From: Ulvibacter litoralis
GTDB lineage: Bacteria > Bacteroidota > Bacteroidia > Flavobacteriales > Flavobacteriaceae
DNA: 64,000 bases
Reading direction: 5' to 3'
NCBI RefSeq assembly: GCF_900102055.1
Contig: NZ_FNBA01000001.1
Span: 1,203,085 to 1,267,084 of the forward strand
In this document: in pieces, positions 36,266-45,305 of the stretch
Layout of the letters: the number at the start of each line of letters is the position of its first letter
Numbering within the stretch: the stretch's first letter is position 1
The notes under the pieces: model-generated
Database searches by the model: none
What the model saw: only the letters and a program-made list of their open reading frames with translations
What the model was told of the DNA's origin: nothing
Translations under genes and position numbers: made by a program

Positions 36266-37188
36266 AAGAGGTTTTAGTTGTTTATTATTCGCAAACAGGA
36301 CAATTGTTCGATATCGTAAAGAATATTACTTCTTCTCTAGAAGCTGAAAATGTAAACCTTACATATTATAAAATTACTCCCGAAAACGAGTATGAATTTC
36401 CATGGAAGAAAGAGCAGTTTTTTGATGTATTCCCGGAGTCGTTTCTTCAAATACCTTGCGATTTAAAAGAACCTTCAGAAGAAATCCTTCAGAAGAAATA
36501 CGACTTAGTTATTTTAGGATACACCGTTTGGTATTTATCGCCTTCTGTTCCTGTAAACTCCTTTTTAAAATCAGCTTCAGCAAAGATAATACTGGAAAAT
36601 ACACCTGTTGTTACAGTTGTTGCTGCTCGGAACATGTGGATCATGGCGCAAGAGAAAGTGAAACAATTACTTCTTCAGAATAAAGCAAATTACGTAGGGA
36701 ATATTGCGCTAGTAGATCGTCATATCAACCATATTAGTGTGATTACCATTGTACATTGGATGCTTGGAGGGAAAAAGGATAAGAAGTTTGGTCTTTTTCC
36801 AAAGCCAGGAGTGTCTGATAAGGATATCGCTGAAGCTTCAAAATTTGGAGTGCCTATTAAGACCGCTTTGTTCACAAATAAATACACAGATCTTCAGCCT
36901 AGTTTATTACAATTAGATGCAGTACGGGTGAGCCCGTTTTTAGTTACAGCAGATACTAGAGCGAATATTTTATTTTCAAAATGGGCGAATTTAATTATAA
37001 AGAAAGGTGATGCGGGAGACCCAAAAAGAAAGAAATGGCTCGTTTTTTTTAATTATTATTTGTTAATTGCAATATGGGTATTTATGCCTATTGTTTTTAT
37101 TGTATTTTTGGTTACTTATCCCTTATTAACGAGAAGAATAAAAAGGCAAAAAGAATATTTTTCATCTGTATTTACAAAGAAGATTTAA
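36262..37188 (+). CDS. darA: Dialkylresorcinol synthesis protein DarA
   Basis: A 308-residue protein of the DarA family. The N-terminus is flavodoxin-like, with the FMN-loop-like VVYYSQTGQLFDIVKN. A hydrophobic segment near the C-terminus (YLLIAIWVFMPIVFIVFLV) anchors it in the membrane. DarA is described as the aromatase that oxidises the cyclohexanedione made by DarB to the dialkylresorcinol. Its TAATG stop/start overlap with darB shows tight coupling. Together they define the resorcinol half of flexirubin. Confidence 0.9.
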   Translation: MKEVLVVYYSQTGQLFDIVKNITSSLEAENVNLTYYKITPENEYEFPWKKEQFFDVFPESFLQIPCDLKEPSEEILQKKYDLVILGYTVWYLSPSVPVNSFLKSASAKIILENTPVVTVVAARNMWIMAQEKVKQLLLQNKANYVGNIALVDRHINHISVITIVHWMLGGKKDKKFGLFPKPGVSDKDIAEASKFGVPIKTALFTNKYTDLQPSLLQLDAVRVSPFLVTADTRANILFSKWANLIIKKGDAGDPKRKKWLVFFNYYLLIAIWVFMPIVFIVFLVTYPLLTRRIKRQKEYFSSVFTKKI

Positions 37189-38321
37189 TGAAGAACGTTT
37201 ACATAACAAGAGTATCAAAGTTTTTACCTAATGATCCTGTTGATAATGACACTATGGAGAAACGCTTGGGGTTTATCAATGGTAAAACATCCAAGGCAAG
37301 ACGCATTGTGTTGCGAAATAATAAAATTGAAACGCGATACTATGCTATTGATGACAATGGAGATGTAACACATAACAATGCACAATTAACCAAAGAAGCT
37401 ATTTCAGGATTGTGTGACGAAAGTTTTAAAGCGGAAGACATACAGATGCTTTCCTGCGGAACGTCTAGTGCAGATCAAATTTTACCGTCGCATGCGGCCA
37501 TGGTTCACGGGTTTCTGAAAAATGGAAACTTAGAGATTAATTCTCCTACGGGAGCGTGTTGTAGTGGTATGAATGCACTTAAATACGGCTATATGGCTGT
37601 AAAGTGTGGTGAAGTTGAAAACGCTGTTTGTACAGGGTCTGAACGAATTTCATCATGGATGACAGGAACTATTTTTGAAGAAGAAATAGAACATTTAGAA
37701 TCTTTAGAAGAACAACCTATTATTGCATTTAATAAAGATTTTTTACGTTGGATGCTTTCCGATGGCGCAGGTGCTTTTTTATTACAAGATAAACCTGAAG
37801 GCGACCTTTCACTCAAAATAGAGTGGATGGAAGGCTATTCGTTTGCGCACGAAATGGAAGCCTGTATGTATGCTGGAGGCGATAAGCAAGATGATGGTTT
37901 TCTAAAACCTTGGAGTGAGTTTCCAACACAGATGTGGAGCAAACAATCACTTTTTGCCATTAAGCAAGATGTGAAAATTTTAGGGGAAAACATCCTAGTA
38001 AAAGGTGTTGAAAGCTTGAAAAATGCAATGGAGAAGCACAACATTACAGCTTCAGAAATAGATCATTACTTGCCACATATTTCATCGTATTACTTTAAAG
38101 ATGGTTTGTACAACGAGATGAAAGCACAAGGTGTTGAAATTCCGTGGGAAAAGTGGTTTATGAATTTACGTCAAGTAGGAAACGTTGGATCGGCTTCTAT
38201 TTATCTTATGGTAGAGGGTTTGATTGCTTCAGGAAAACTTAAAAAAGGCGAAAAAATATTATTATCGGTTCCTGAAAGTTCTCGTTTTTCATTCGCTTAT
38301 GCATATTTAACTGTTTGTTAG
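37188..38321 (+). CDS. darB: Dialkylresorcinol condensing ketosynthase DarB
   Basis: A 377-residue KAS III-like enzyme that condenses two beta-keto or alpha,beta-unsaturated acyl units to a cyclohexanedione ring. The active Cys is in SPTGACCSGM (Cys124 or Cys125; Cys125 aligns better with FabH). The His is in YLPHISS and the Asn in VGNVGSAS, so the triad is complete. The ATG at 37188 overlaps the darA stop by one base; a longer frame exists upstream but runs inside darA and is not a real extension. Confidence 0.93.
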   Translation: MKNVYITRVSKFLPNDPVDNDTMEKRLGFINGKTSKARRIVLRNNKIETRYYAIDDNGDVTHNNAQLTKEAISGLCDESFKAEDIQMLSCGTSSADQILPSHAAMVHGFLKNGNLEINSPTGACCSGMNALKYGYMAVKCGEVENAVCTGSERISSWMTGTIFEEEIEHLESLEEQPIIAFNKDFLRWMLSDGAGAFLLQDKPEGDLSLKIEWMEGYSFAHEMEACMYAGGDKQDDGFLKPWSEFPTQMWSKQSLFAIKQDVKILGENILVKGVESLKNAMEKHNITASEIDHYLPHISSYYFKDGLYNEMKAQGVEIPWEKWFMNLRQVGNVGSASIYLMVEGLIASGKLKKGEKILLSVPESSRFSFAYAYLTVC

Positions 38322-38759
38322 ATGAATGTACTACAGCAGCCCATATTAGATTCAAGTTTCATTAAAGACTTAATTCCGCAAAAAATGCCATTTGTAATGG
38401 TAGATAAATTGCTCTATTTTTCTGAAACAAAAGTAACCGGAGGTTTAACTGTTTCCGAAGAAAATATATTTACAGAAAATAATACATTTCAAGCACCAGG
38501 ACTTATCGAGCATATGGCGCAAACCCTTGCGTTGCATACAGGATATCAGTTTTTTCTGAAAAATGAAACACCTCCTACAGGCTATCTAGGTGCCATAAAA
38601 AAAGTGGAAATTTTTAAGCTTCCTACCGTAGCACAGCAAGTGGAAACTACGGTGACAATACTTCACGAAATTATGGGTGTGACCTTGGTTACCATCGAAA
38701 CAGTATGTGAAGGTGTTGTTATTGGAACAAGCGAAATGAAAACTGTATTAGCGAAGTAA
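38322..38759 (+). CDS. Hotdog dehydratase-like protein, ApeP type
   Basis: A 145-residue hotdog-fold protein. LIPQKMPFVMVDKL at the start is typical of FabZ. The central helix motif APGLIEHMAQTLALHTGY keeps the Glu-containing xEHMAQ block, but the usual GHFPG His is absent; TENNTFQ stands in its place. It resembles the ApeP-like dehydratases of aryl polyene clusters. It probably acts in beta-hydroxyacyl dehydration, possibly as a heterodimer with another hotdog subunit of the operon. It starts immediately after the darB stop. Confidence 0.82.
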   Translation: MNVLQQPILDSSFIKDLIPQKMPFVMVDKLLYFSETKVTGGLTVSEENIFTENNTFQAPGLIEHMAQTLALHTGYQFFLKNETPPTGYLGAIKKVEIFKLPTVAQQVETTVTILHEIMGVTLVTIETVCEGVVIGTSEMKTVLAK

Positions 38760-38760
38760 C

Positions 38761-39222
38761 ATGGATGCAACGCGTGAAGAACATATAGATTTTAAAAATT
38801 TTCTTCCTCATAGAGAACCTATGCTCATGGTTAGTAAACTTGTTTCTATTTCTGAAACAGATGTACATACCGAGTTTGCCATCACTTCCGATTGTATTTT
38901 TGTGAAAAACAACCAGCTTTCAGAAACAGGACTGATTGAAAATGCTGCGCAAAGCTGTTCGGCAATCGTCGGACAAAGTTATTTTGAAAAAGACGATTTA
39001 ACGGGAGAAGGAAACAAACTCGTAGGCTATATTAGTGCGATTAAAAAAGTTGAAATATTTAGTCTTCCTGCCTTAAACGCTACCATCACCACCAAAGCAA
39101 CCTTAGTGTCTAGATACGATACCGGTTCGGTCACCATGTGTAGTATTGATTGTTCCACTTTTAATAACGACGAATTAATTGTAGCTTGTACCTTAAACTT
39201 TTTAATTCACGAGGTAGCATGA
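38761..39222 (+). CDS. Hotdog dehydratase-like protein, second subunit
   Basis: A 153-residue hotdog protein related to the preceding gene. FLPHREPMLMVSKLV at the start is FabZ-like, and TGLIENAAQSCSAIVG gives the helix with Glu. The canonical GHFPG is again missing. Both genes share a YxxAIKKVEIF block, showing that they are paralogues and perhaps partners. One base pair separates them. The stop overlaps the start of the next gene by 4 bp (ATGA). Confidence 0.8.
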   Translation: MDATREEHIDFKNFLPHREPMLMVSKLVSISETDVHTEFAITSDCIFVKNNQLSETGLIENAAQSCSAIVGQSYFEKDDLTGEGNKLVGYISAIKKVEIFSLPALNATITTKATLVSRYDTGSVTMCSIDCSTFNNDELIVACTLNFLIHEVA

Positions 39223-39620
39223 AACGCAGCGAAGTACCACAAGACAAAAGCAACCTAGGCACTGCAAACCTTAGGGAGTTGTGTTATGCCGTGGATGAAA
39301 ATGGCGAATATACCACAGAACATACCTCAGGTTGGGATCCTAAAACCATCGCACTAACCAATGCGATTGACGATATTAAAGAACGCGTTGCAGCAGCAAA
39401 AAAGCGTGTATTAGCAAACGAAACAAGTCCGATAGAATATTACATGGAACTCCATAAAATGGATCTTTCGGTATTAGCGAGTTACGTGGGCATGTGGAAA
39501 TGGCGCGTTAAAAGACATTTTAAGCCGTCTGTTTTTAAAAAATTGAGTGCAAAAACCCTTCAAAAATACGCAGAGGTGTTCGATGTTTCTGTGGAACAAC
39601 TTCAACAGATCGACTCCTAG
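39219..39620 (+). CDS. Small HTH-like protein
   Basis: A 133-residue protein without a signal peptide. The C-terminal 65 residues resemble a Cro/C1-type helix-turn-helix: YMELHKMDLSVLASYVG, then KLSAKTLQKYAEVFDVSVEQL. The N-terminal half is unassigned. It starts at the ATG at 39219, overlapping the previous stop by 4 bp, and is followed 3 bp later by the BtrH-like gene. It may be a cluster regulator or a protein-interaction module. The HTH reading is inference; a genuine DNA-binding function is untested. Confidence 0.75.
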   Translation: MKRSEVPQDKSNLGTANLRELCYAVDENGEYTTEHTSGWDPKTIALTNAIDDIKERVAAAKKRVLANETSPIEYYMELHKMDLSVLASYVGMWKWRVKRHFKPSVFKKLSAKTLQKYAEVFDVSVEQLQQIDS

Positions 39621-39623
39621 TTT

Positions 39624-40625
39624 ATGAAGATAGATTTTACACACCATCAATCGGCACATTGCGAAAACGGCGTCGTTTCAAACCTAATGAAGCACAACGG
39701 TTTTACCGTAAGTGAGCCCATGGTTTTTGGAATTGGCTCTGGATTGTTGTTTTGCTACATCCCTTTTTTAATGGTAAATCACGCACCAGCGATCACGTAT
39801 AGAGCGATGCCTGGTTTTATTTTTAATCGGTTTGCAAAGCGAGTTGGAGTTACTTTTAAACGCGAAAAATTTAAAAGTCCGGAAGCTGCTAAAAAGCGAT
39901 TGGACGAAAATATAAAACAAAAGAATCCTGTCGGACTTCAAGTGGGAGTCTATAACCTGGGCTATTTTCCAGACGAATATCGGTTTCATTTTAACGCACA
40001 TAATTTAGTTGTATATGGAAAAGAAGGCGATACGTATTTAATTAGCGATCCTGTAATGGAAGAGGTGACTACGCTCACCGAAAAAGAACTGGAAAAAGTA
40101 CGTTTTGCCAAGGGTGCTTTTGCTCCCAAAGGGCACATGTATTACCCTGTGGCCTTTCCCAAAGAGTTACAACTAGAGAAAGCGATTGTAAAAGGTATTA
40201 AACACACCTGTCGCGATATGTTGGCTCCTGTGCCAATTGTTGGGGTAAAAGGAATTAAAACCATTGCAAAATTAATTCGGAAGTGGCCTAAGAAAAAAGG
40301 AACGAAGGTTGCCAATCATTACTTAGGGCAAATTGTACGAATGCAAGAGGAAATTGGTACGGGTGGCGGCGGATTCCGATATATCTATGCGGCTTTTTTA
40401 CAGGAAGCGGGTAAATTGTTAGGAAATGAAAAGCTAGTCAGTCTTTCTTCGGAAATGACTCAGATTGGTGACCTTTGGCGCGATTTTGCGGTGGATGCTT
40501 CACGGATTTACCGTAATAGAAGCACAAAAGTAGACGTGAATGTGTACGATGATATTGCCAACCAATTGGAAGCGATTGCCGATAAAGAAGAAGTATTCTT
40601 CAAAAAATTGAAAAAAGCCATCTAA
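39624..40625 (+). CDS. BtrH N-terminal domain protein (acyl transfer candidate)
   Basis: A 333-residue protein of the BtrH_N/DUF4872 type. The N-terminal block HHQSAHCENGVVSNLM puts Cys13 in a cysteine-peptidase-like position, and FHFNAHNLVVYG supplies a conserved His. A C-terminal helical region follows. BtrH from butirosin synthesis moves an acyl group from an ACP to an aminoglycoside. By analogy this protein could take the aryl polyene from ACP and esterify it to the dialkylresorcinol. This role is inference; an LpxL-like enzyme at 35378 competes for it. It is next to the ABC exporter genes. Confidence 0.85.
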   Translation: MKIDFTHHQSAHCENGVVSNLMKHNGFTVSEPMVFGIGSGLLFCYIPFLMVNHAPAITYRAMPGFIFNRFAKRVGVTFKREKFKSPEAAKKRLDENIKQKNPVGLQVGVYNLGYFPDEYRFHFNAHNLVVYGKEGDTYLISDPVMEEVTTLTEKELEKVRFAKGAFAPKGHMYYPVAFPKELQLEKAIVKGIKHTCRDMLAPVPIVGVKGIKTIAKLIRKWPKKKGTKVANHYLGQIVRMQEEIGTGGGGFRYIYAAFLQEAGKLLGNEKLVSLSSEMTQIGDLWRDFAVDASRIYRNRSTKVDVNVYDDIANQLEAIADKEEVFFKKLKKAI

Positions 40626-40628
40626 GGT

Positions 40629-41372
40629 ATGATTCAAATTCAACAACTATCCAAGAAGTACAAGGGTGCCGAAAATTATTCGGTCCAAAACTTGGATTTA
40701 GTCGTTGAAGATCAAGAAATATTTGGATTGTTAGGTCCGAACGGTGCAGGGAAAACCACCCTTATTTCCATGCTGAGCTTTTTACTAAAACCGACCTCGG
40801 GTTCCTTTACCATTAATAATCTTTCGTTCAAAGAAAACAAAAAAGAACTCAAACAACTCATTGGTATTGTTCCGCAGGAATATGCCTTATATCCAACCTT
40901 AACGGCTTACGAAAATCTTTATTACTTCGGAAGTATGTACGGTTTGAAAGGAAAAGTGTTAAAAGATAGCATTCATTCACATCTAGAAACACTTGGTTTG
41001 TCTCGCTTTGCAGATAAAAAGATAGATACTTTTTCTGGCGGAATGAAACGTCGCATCAATTTAATTGCAAGTATTTTACACAATCCGAAGGTGTTGTTTT
41101 TAGACGAGCCTACCGTTGGCGTAGATGTGCAGTCTAAAAATGTAATTATAGATCATTTGAAGCAGTTAAATGCGAACGGAACGACCATTATTTACACCTC
41201 ACACCATTTAAATGAAGCCGAAAATTTATGTACACGGGTTGCTATTATAGACCAAGGAACGATTATTACCAAAGGGGTTCCTTCAGATTTGATTGCTGCG
41301 CAAGAAAATGCCCGTAATTTGGAAGATGTTTTTCTAGCACTCACCGGTAAAGCCCTTAGAGACCATGCATAA
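40629..41372 (+). CDS. ABC transporter ATP-binding protein
   Basis: A 247-residue ATPase subunit. Walker A is GPNGAGKTT, the signature is FSGGMKRR, Walker B is LFLDEPTVG, and the H-loop lies in YTSHHLNE. It belongs to the drug/antibiotic-type ABC-2 exporters. It starts 3 bp after the BtrH-like gene, and its stop overlaps the permease start by 8 bp, so the pair works together. Export of the pigment or a precursor is likely. Confidence 0.95.
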   Translation: MIQIQQLSKKYKGAENYSVQNLDLVVEDQEIFGLLGPNGAGKTTLISMLSFLLKPTSGSFTINNLSFKENKKELKQLIGIVPQEYALYPTLTAYENLYYFGSMYGLKGKVLKDSIHSHLETLGLSRFADKKIDTFSGGMKRRINLIASILHNPKVLFLDEPTVGVDVQSKNVIIDHLKQLNANGTTIIYTSHHLNEAENLCTRVAIIDQGTIITKGVPSDLIAAQENARNLEDVFLALTGKALRDHA

Positions 41373-42633
41373 ATTACTAGCATCGGCATACAAAGAAGCA
41401 TTGCTCCTTTCAAGAGATATTGGAGGACTGGCGATATTATTTATCATGCCATTGGTATTGGTTATTACCATTACGCTGATTCAAAACAACACCTTTAAAA
41501 CCATTAACGATACTAAAATTCCGGTATTGCTTGTCGATAACGACCAAGGGCAAATCGCCGAACATATTTCTGAAGGCTTAGCGGCTTCCAACTCATTTGA
41601 AATTATCGAGAGTCTTTCCGAAGAAGAAGCGAGAGAAGCGGTTTTTAAAGGGAAGTATCAATTAGCAATTGTAATTCCTGAAAATTTATCTGCCGACCTT
41701 CAGAAAAAAGTAACCACAAATGTGGAAGGTATTTTAGCGCAGTTCGGACTAGAAGAAGAAACTTCTCCAACTTCAACGGAAGATCAAAACTTTCAGAAGG
41801 AAGTCCGTTTGTATTTTGATCCTGCCACACAAGTCAGTTTTAAAAGTTCGGTAAAAAACGGAATCGATAAAATGATTTCTCAAATTGAAACCCAATCTAT
41901 TTATAAGGCGTTTCAGGAGCAAATTGGCGAAGAAGACAATGCCATTTTCGAGACCAATAGTTTTATCACATTTAAAGAAATTATTCCCACAAAAGACAAC
42001 AAAGAAATCATTCCGAACGCCACACAACACAACGTGCCCGCGTGGACCCTCTTTGCCATCTTTTTTATCATCGTTCCGCTTTCCATCAATATGGTGAAAG
42101 AAAAAACCCAGGGTACCTTTGTGCGCCTTCGTACCAATCCTGTGGGATACGGAACTGTTTTGGGAGGAAAAACAGTTGTGTATTTAGGGGTTTGCCTCAT
42201 TCAATTTACATTAATGTTATTGTTAGGAGTGTATGTATTTCCGCACCTCGGACTCCCACAATTAGATGTTTCAGGGAAACTGCCTTTACTTTTTGTAGTC
42301 GCTATTTTTGCGGGATTAGCAGCAATTGGCTTGGGATTACTTTTAGGAACACTTGCCAAAACACAAGAACAATCGGCACCTTTTGGCGCAACTTTCGTGG
42401 TTATTTTAGCTGCGATGGGCGGCGTTTGGGTTCCCGTATTTATAATGCCTAAATTTATGCAGCTATTGTCCACGATCTCACCCATGAATTGGGGGTTAAA
42501 TGGATTCTATGATGTATTTTTAAGAAATGGAAGTTTGTTAGATATTCTTCCCGAAATAGGGTTGCTCTTCTTGTTTTTTGTAGCAACCACATTGATCTCA
42601 ATTGTTTATAATGAAAGGAAAAACACGGTATAA
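41365..42633 (+). CDS. ABC-2 type transporter permease
   Basis: A 422-residue membrane subunit. One helix lies near the N-terminus (LAILFIMPLVLVITITLI), a large extracytoplasmic loop follows (about 45-220), and then five or six helices, the typical ABC-2 layout. The loop contains a charged segment with EEETSPTSTEDQ. It pairs with the ATPase upstream. Its end overlaps the thioesterase gene by 23 bp. Confidence 0.93.
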   Translation: MHKLLASAYKEALLLSRDIGGLAILFIMPLVLVITITLIQNNTFKTINDTKIPVLLVDNDQGQIAEHISEGLAASNSFEIIESLSEEEAREAVFKGKYQLAIVIPENLSADLQKKVTTNVEGILAQFGLEEETSPTSTEDQNFQKEVRLYFDPATQVSFKSSVKNGIDKMISQIETQSIYKAFQEQIGEEDNAIFETNSFITFKEIIPTKDNKEIIPNATQHNVPAWTLFAIFFIIVPLSINMVKEKTQGTFVRLRTNPVGYGTVLGGKTVVYLGVCLIQFTLMLLLGVYVFPHLGLPQLDVSGKLPLLFVVAIFAGLAAIGLGLLLGTLAKTQEQSAPFGATFVVILAAMGGVWVPVFIMPKFMQLLSTISPMNWGLNGFYDVFLRNGSLLDILPEIGLLFLFFVATTLISIVYNERKNTV

Positions 42634-43063
42634 TTCACATAAAGAAATAAGTTTTACCAACGAAATTCGCGTTCGGTTTGTAGAGACAGACCCTTTGGGA
42701 ATTGTTTGGCATGGAAATTATATTCAGTATTTTGAAGATGGAAGAGAAGCTTTTGGGCGCCATCACGGAATTTCCTATTTGGATCAAAAAGACAATGGCT
42801 TCGCTTCACCAATTGTAAAATCTACCAGCGAGCACAAACTACCGTTACGTTATGGCGATATTGCGACTGTAAAAACGATTTATGTAGATTCGCCCGCGGC
42901 AAAAATGATTTTTAGGTACGAAATTTACAATCCTGAAGGACAATTGGTGTGTACAGGAGAAACCATACAAGTATTTGTGTCCTTAGATTCTGGCGATCTT
43001 TCACTGAGTATTCCCGAGTTTTTTAGAGCTTGGAAACTAAAAGAAGGGTTGTTGAATGCGTAA
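42611..43063 (+). CDS. Acyl-CoA/ACP thioesterase (4HBT type)
   Basis: A 150-residue hotdog thioesterase of the 4-hydroxybenzoyl-CoA thioesterase group, with the active-site block VETDPLGIVWHGNYIQYFEDGR. The ATG at 42611 is used; a TTG 9 bp upstream (42602) is less likely. In this operon it may release the finished aryl polyene acid or edit stalled acyl-ACPs. Its stop overlaps the following ketosynthase by 8 bp. Confidence 0.9.
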   Translation: MKGKTRYNSHKEISFTNEIRVRFVETDPLGIVWHGNYIQYFEDGREAFGRHHGISYLDQKDNGFASPIVKSTSEHKLPLRYGDIATVKTIYVDSPAAKMIFRYEIYNPEGQLVCTGETIQVFVSLDSGDLSLSIPEFFRAWKLKEGLLNA

Positions 43064-44228
43064 GGTGTATGTTTCATATAATTCTATAGTATCGGCGCTT
43101 GGTTTCGATAGTAAAGCGGTGGTGGAAAACATTGCCAATGAAGTGTCGGGGATACGTAAGATTTCAGACCCGAAATTGTTCCCAACGCCTTTTTATGCTT
43201 CTTTAGTTGCTTCGGAAGCTATTTCGGAAGCATTTCATCAGTTCGGCGCTACAGAAGCCTATACACGTTTAGAACAGCTGCTCATTCTTTCACTGCAACA
43301 CGTAATTGAAGCTTCTAAACTTCCATTAAATGATCGTGTGGGGTTGATTATTTCGACGACCAAAGGAAATATAGATGTACTAGAAAAAGACAGTCCTTTT
43401 CCTGAAAAACGCGCCTATTTAGCAGCACTTGGAAATGTGTTAAAAAACTTTTTCGGATTTCAAAATGATGCCATTGTACTTTCAAACGCTTGTGTTTCGG
43501 GTGTTTTGGCAGTGGCAGTCGCAAAACGATACATTCAGCAAGGAACTTACGATCACGTATTTATAGCCAGTGGCGATATTGTGTCGCAATTTATTTTGTC
43601 GGGATTCAATTCGTTTCAAGCAATGAGCTCGTTGCCTTGCAAACCCTATAGCAACGATCGTACAGGAATCACTATTGGAGAACTTTCTGCCAGCGCATTA
43701 GTTACTTCCGAAGAAAAAAATCTAGCGCCAGAAGCTGTGGAGATTTTAGGAGAGGCTTCTTGCAACGATGCCAATCATATTTCGGGACCTTCACGAACGG
43801 GAGAAGGATTGTATAGAAGCATCCAGAGTGCCATGAAAGAGGCAGCTATCGAAGCTTCTACGATTGATTATATTTCTGCACACGGAACGGCAACTTCGTT
43901 TAACGATGAGATGGAAGCCATTGCATTTAATAGAGCAGCGCTACAAAATGTCCCTCTGAATAGTTTGAAAGGATATTTTGGACATACCTTAGGCGCTTCA
44001 GGATTGGTAGAAACCATCGTAGGAATGCATTCGTTGCATCAAAATACACTCTTTACATCGTTGGGGTTTTCAGAATTAGGGGTTTCAAAACCGCTTACTA
44101 TTATTACGGAAGTAGCGCCTAAAGAAGTTTCAGTATTTTTAAAAACAGCCTCAGGATTTGGAGGATGTAATACTGCAGCGATTTTTCAGAAGTGTCACAA
44201 CACAGAAACTAATAACCAAACTAATTAA
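43056..44228 (+). CDS. Beta-ketoacyl-ACP synthase (second of the cluster)
   Basis: A 390-residue ketosynthase with an intact triad: Cys in SNACVSGVL, His in SAHGTATSFND and His in FGHTLGASG. It is divergent from the 33892 and 46232 enzymes. In aryl polyene systems several KS paralogues divide starter loading and elongation, so this could be the initiating enzyme for the aryl starter. That division is inference. Confidence 0.92.
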   Translation: MRKVYVSYNSIVSALGFDSKAVVENIANEVSGIRKISDPKLFPTPFYASLVASEAISEAFHQFGATEAYTRLEQLLILSLQHVIEASKLPLNDRVGLIISTTKGNIDVLEKDSPFPEKRAYLAALGNVLKNFFGFQNDAIVLSNACVSGVLAVAVAKRYIQQGTYDHVFIASGDIVSQFILSGFNSFQAMSSLPCKPYSNDRTGITIGELSASALVTSEEKNLAPEAVEILGEASCNDANHISGPSRTGEGLYRSIQSAMKEAAIEASTIDYISAHGTATSFNDEMEAIAFNRAALQNVPLNSLKGYFGHTLGASGLVETIVGMHSLHQNTLFTSLGFSELGVSKPLTIITEVAPKEVSVFLKTASGFGGCNTAAIFQKCHNTETNNQTN

Positions 44229-44237
44229 TCAATACGA

Positions 44238-45299
44238 ATGTCAAAAAAAGCAATGAGAGCCATCGACGCACTAGAAGAAGCACAACGAATTGCTTTTGCA
44301 CCCTTCGTTTTTCAAGCCACAATTTCCCTTCGCGAATTAGGGATTTTCGATTATATTTTTGACAATAGAGACAAGGGTGGAGTTACCATTGAAGAGATTT
44401 CGGAAGCGTTATCTATAAGTCCTTATGGTATTGGAGTTTTGTTAGAAATTGCTGAAAGCTCTAGTATTGTTGATAAAAGTGAAGACGATACCTACGAACT
44501 TAGTAAAGTGGGGTACTTTTTAAATTTTAATACCACTGCCAGCGCAAATATTAATTTTACAAATCAGGTGTGCTACAAAGGTTTGTATCATTTAAAAGAA
44601 TCGATACAAACAGGGAAGCCAGCAGGATTGCCTGAATTAGGTAATTGGAATACGATTTACGAAGGTTTATCGCAATTGCCTCCGGAAATACAAAAATCAT
44701 GGTTCGATTTTGACCATCATTATTCCGATCCCATTTTTGATGACGCGTTAAAATTGGTGTTTGAGAATCCGCCAAAAACCATCTTCGACATTGGAGGAAA
44801 CACCGGAAAGTTTGCGATTGCTTGTTGCCAGTTTGATCCAGAAGTAAATATTCGGATTGTCGATTTGCCAGGACAGTTAAACAAGGCTTTGGCAAACGCT
44901 AAAAGCAACGGATTTGAAACTAGAATTGACGGACAAGAAATAGATTGGTTGTCGGAAAATCCTCAAATCCCAACCGGTGCAGACCTTATTTGGATGTGTC
45001 AGTTTTTAGATTGTTTTTCGGAAGCTGAGATATTAAAAATACTAAAGGTTTGTGTGGCTTCTATGGACGAAAACACAGAGTTGCGCATTACAGAAACCTT
45101 TACCGATCGCCAGAAATTTGACAATGCAAAATTTATATTGGAGGCGACTTCATTATATTTTACGGTGCTTGCCAACGGAAATAGTAAAATGTACAGCGCT
45201 ACCGTTTTTGAACGTTTAATTGCTGAGGCAGGGTTGAAAATTTCGAAAGATATCGCTGTTGGCGAATATCACACAATGTTTATTTGCAAGAAAAAATAA
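44238..45299 (+). CDS. SAM-dependent methyltransferase
   Basis: A 353-residue class I methyltransferase in the O-methyltransferase/winged-helix arrangement. The N-terminal helical dimerisation part (about 1-100) is followed by a SAM site with FDIGGNTGKFA and an acidic residue in IRIVDLPGQ. The family usually methylates small-molecule hydroxyls. It may put a methyl group on the aromatic ring or its hydroxyl; known flexirubins include ring-methylated forms. The spacing to neighbours is 9 and 6 bp. Confidence 0.9.
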   Translation: MSKKAMRAIDALEEAQRIAFAPFVFQATISLRELGIFDYIFDNRDKGGVTIEEISEALSISPYGIGVLLEIAESSSIVDKSEDDTYELSKVGYFLNFNTTASANINFTNQVCYKGLYHLKESIQTGKPAGLPELGNWNTIYEGLSQLPPEIQKSWFDFDHHYSDPIFDDALKLVFENPPKTIFDIGGNTGKFAIACCQFDPEVNIRIVDLPGQLNKALANAKSNGFETRIDGQEIDWLSENPQIPTGADLIWMCQFLDCFSEAEILKILKVCVASMDENTELRITETFTDRQKFDNAKFILEATSLYFTVLANGNSKMYSATVFERLIAEAGLKISKDIAVGEYHTMFICKKK

Positions 45300-45305
45300 G
45301 GATAG

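Noticed and set aside
42042-42452. 136-codon frame inside the ABC permease gene
   Set aside because: Same-strand out-of-frame shadow; the permease frame has the expected membrane helices.
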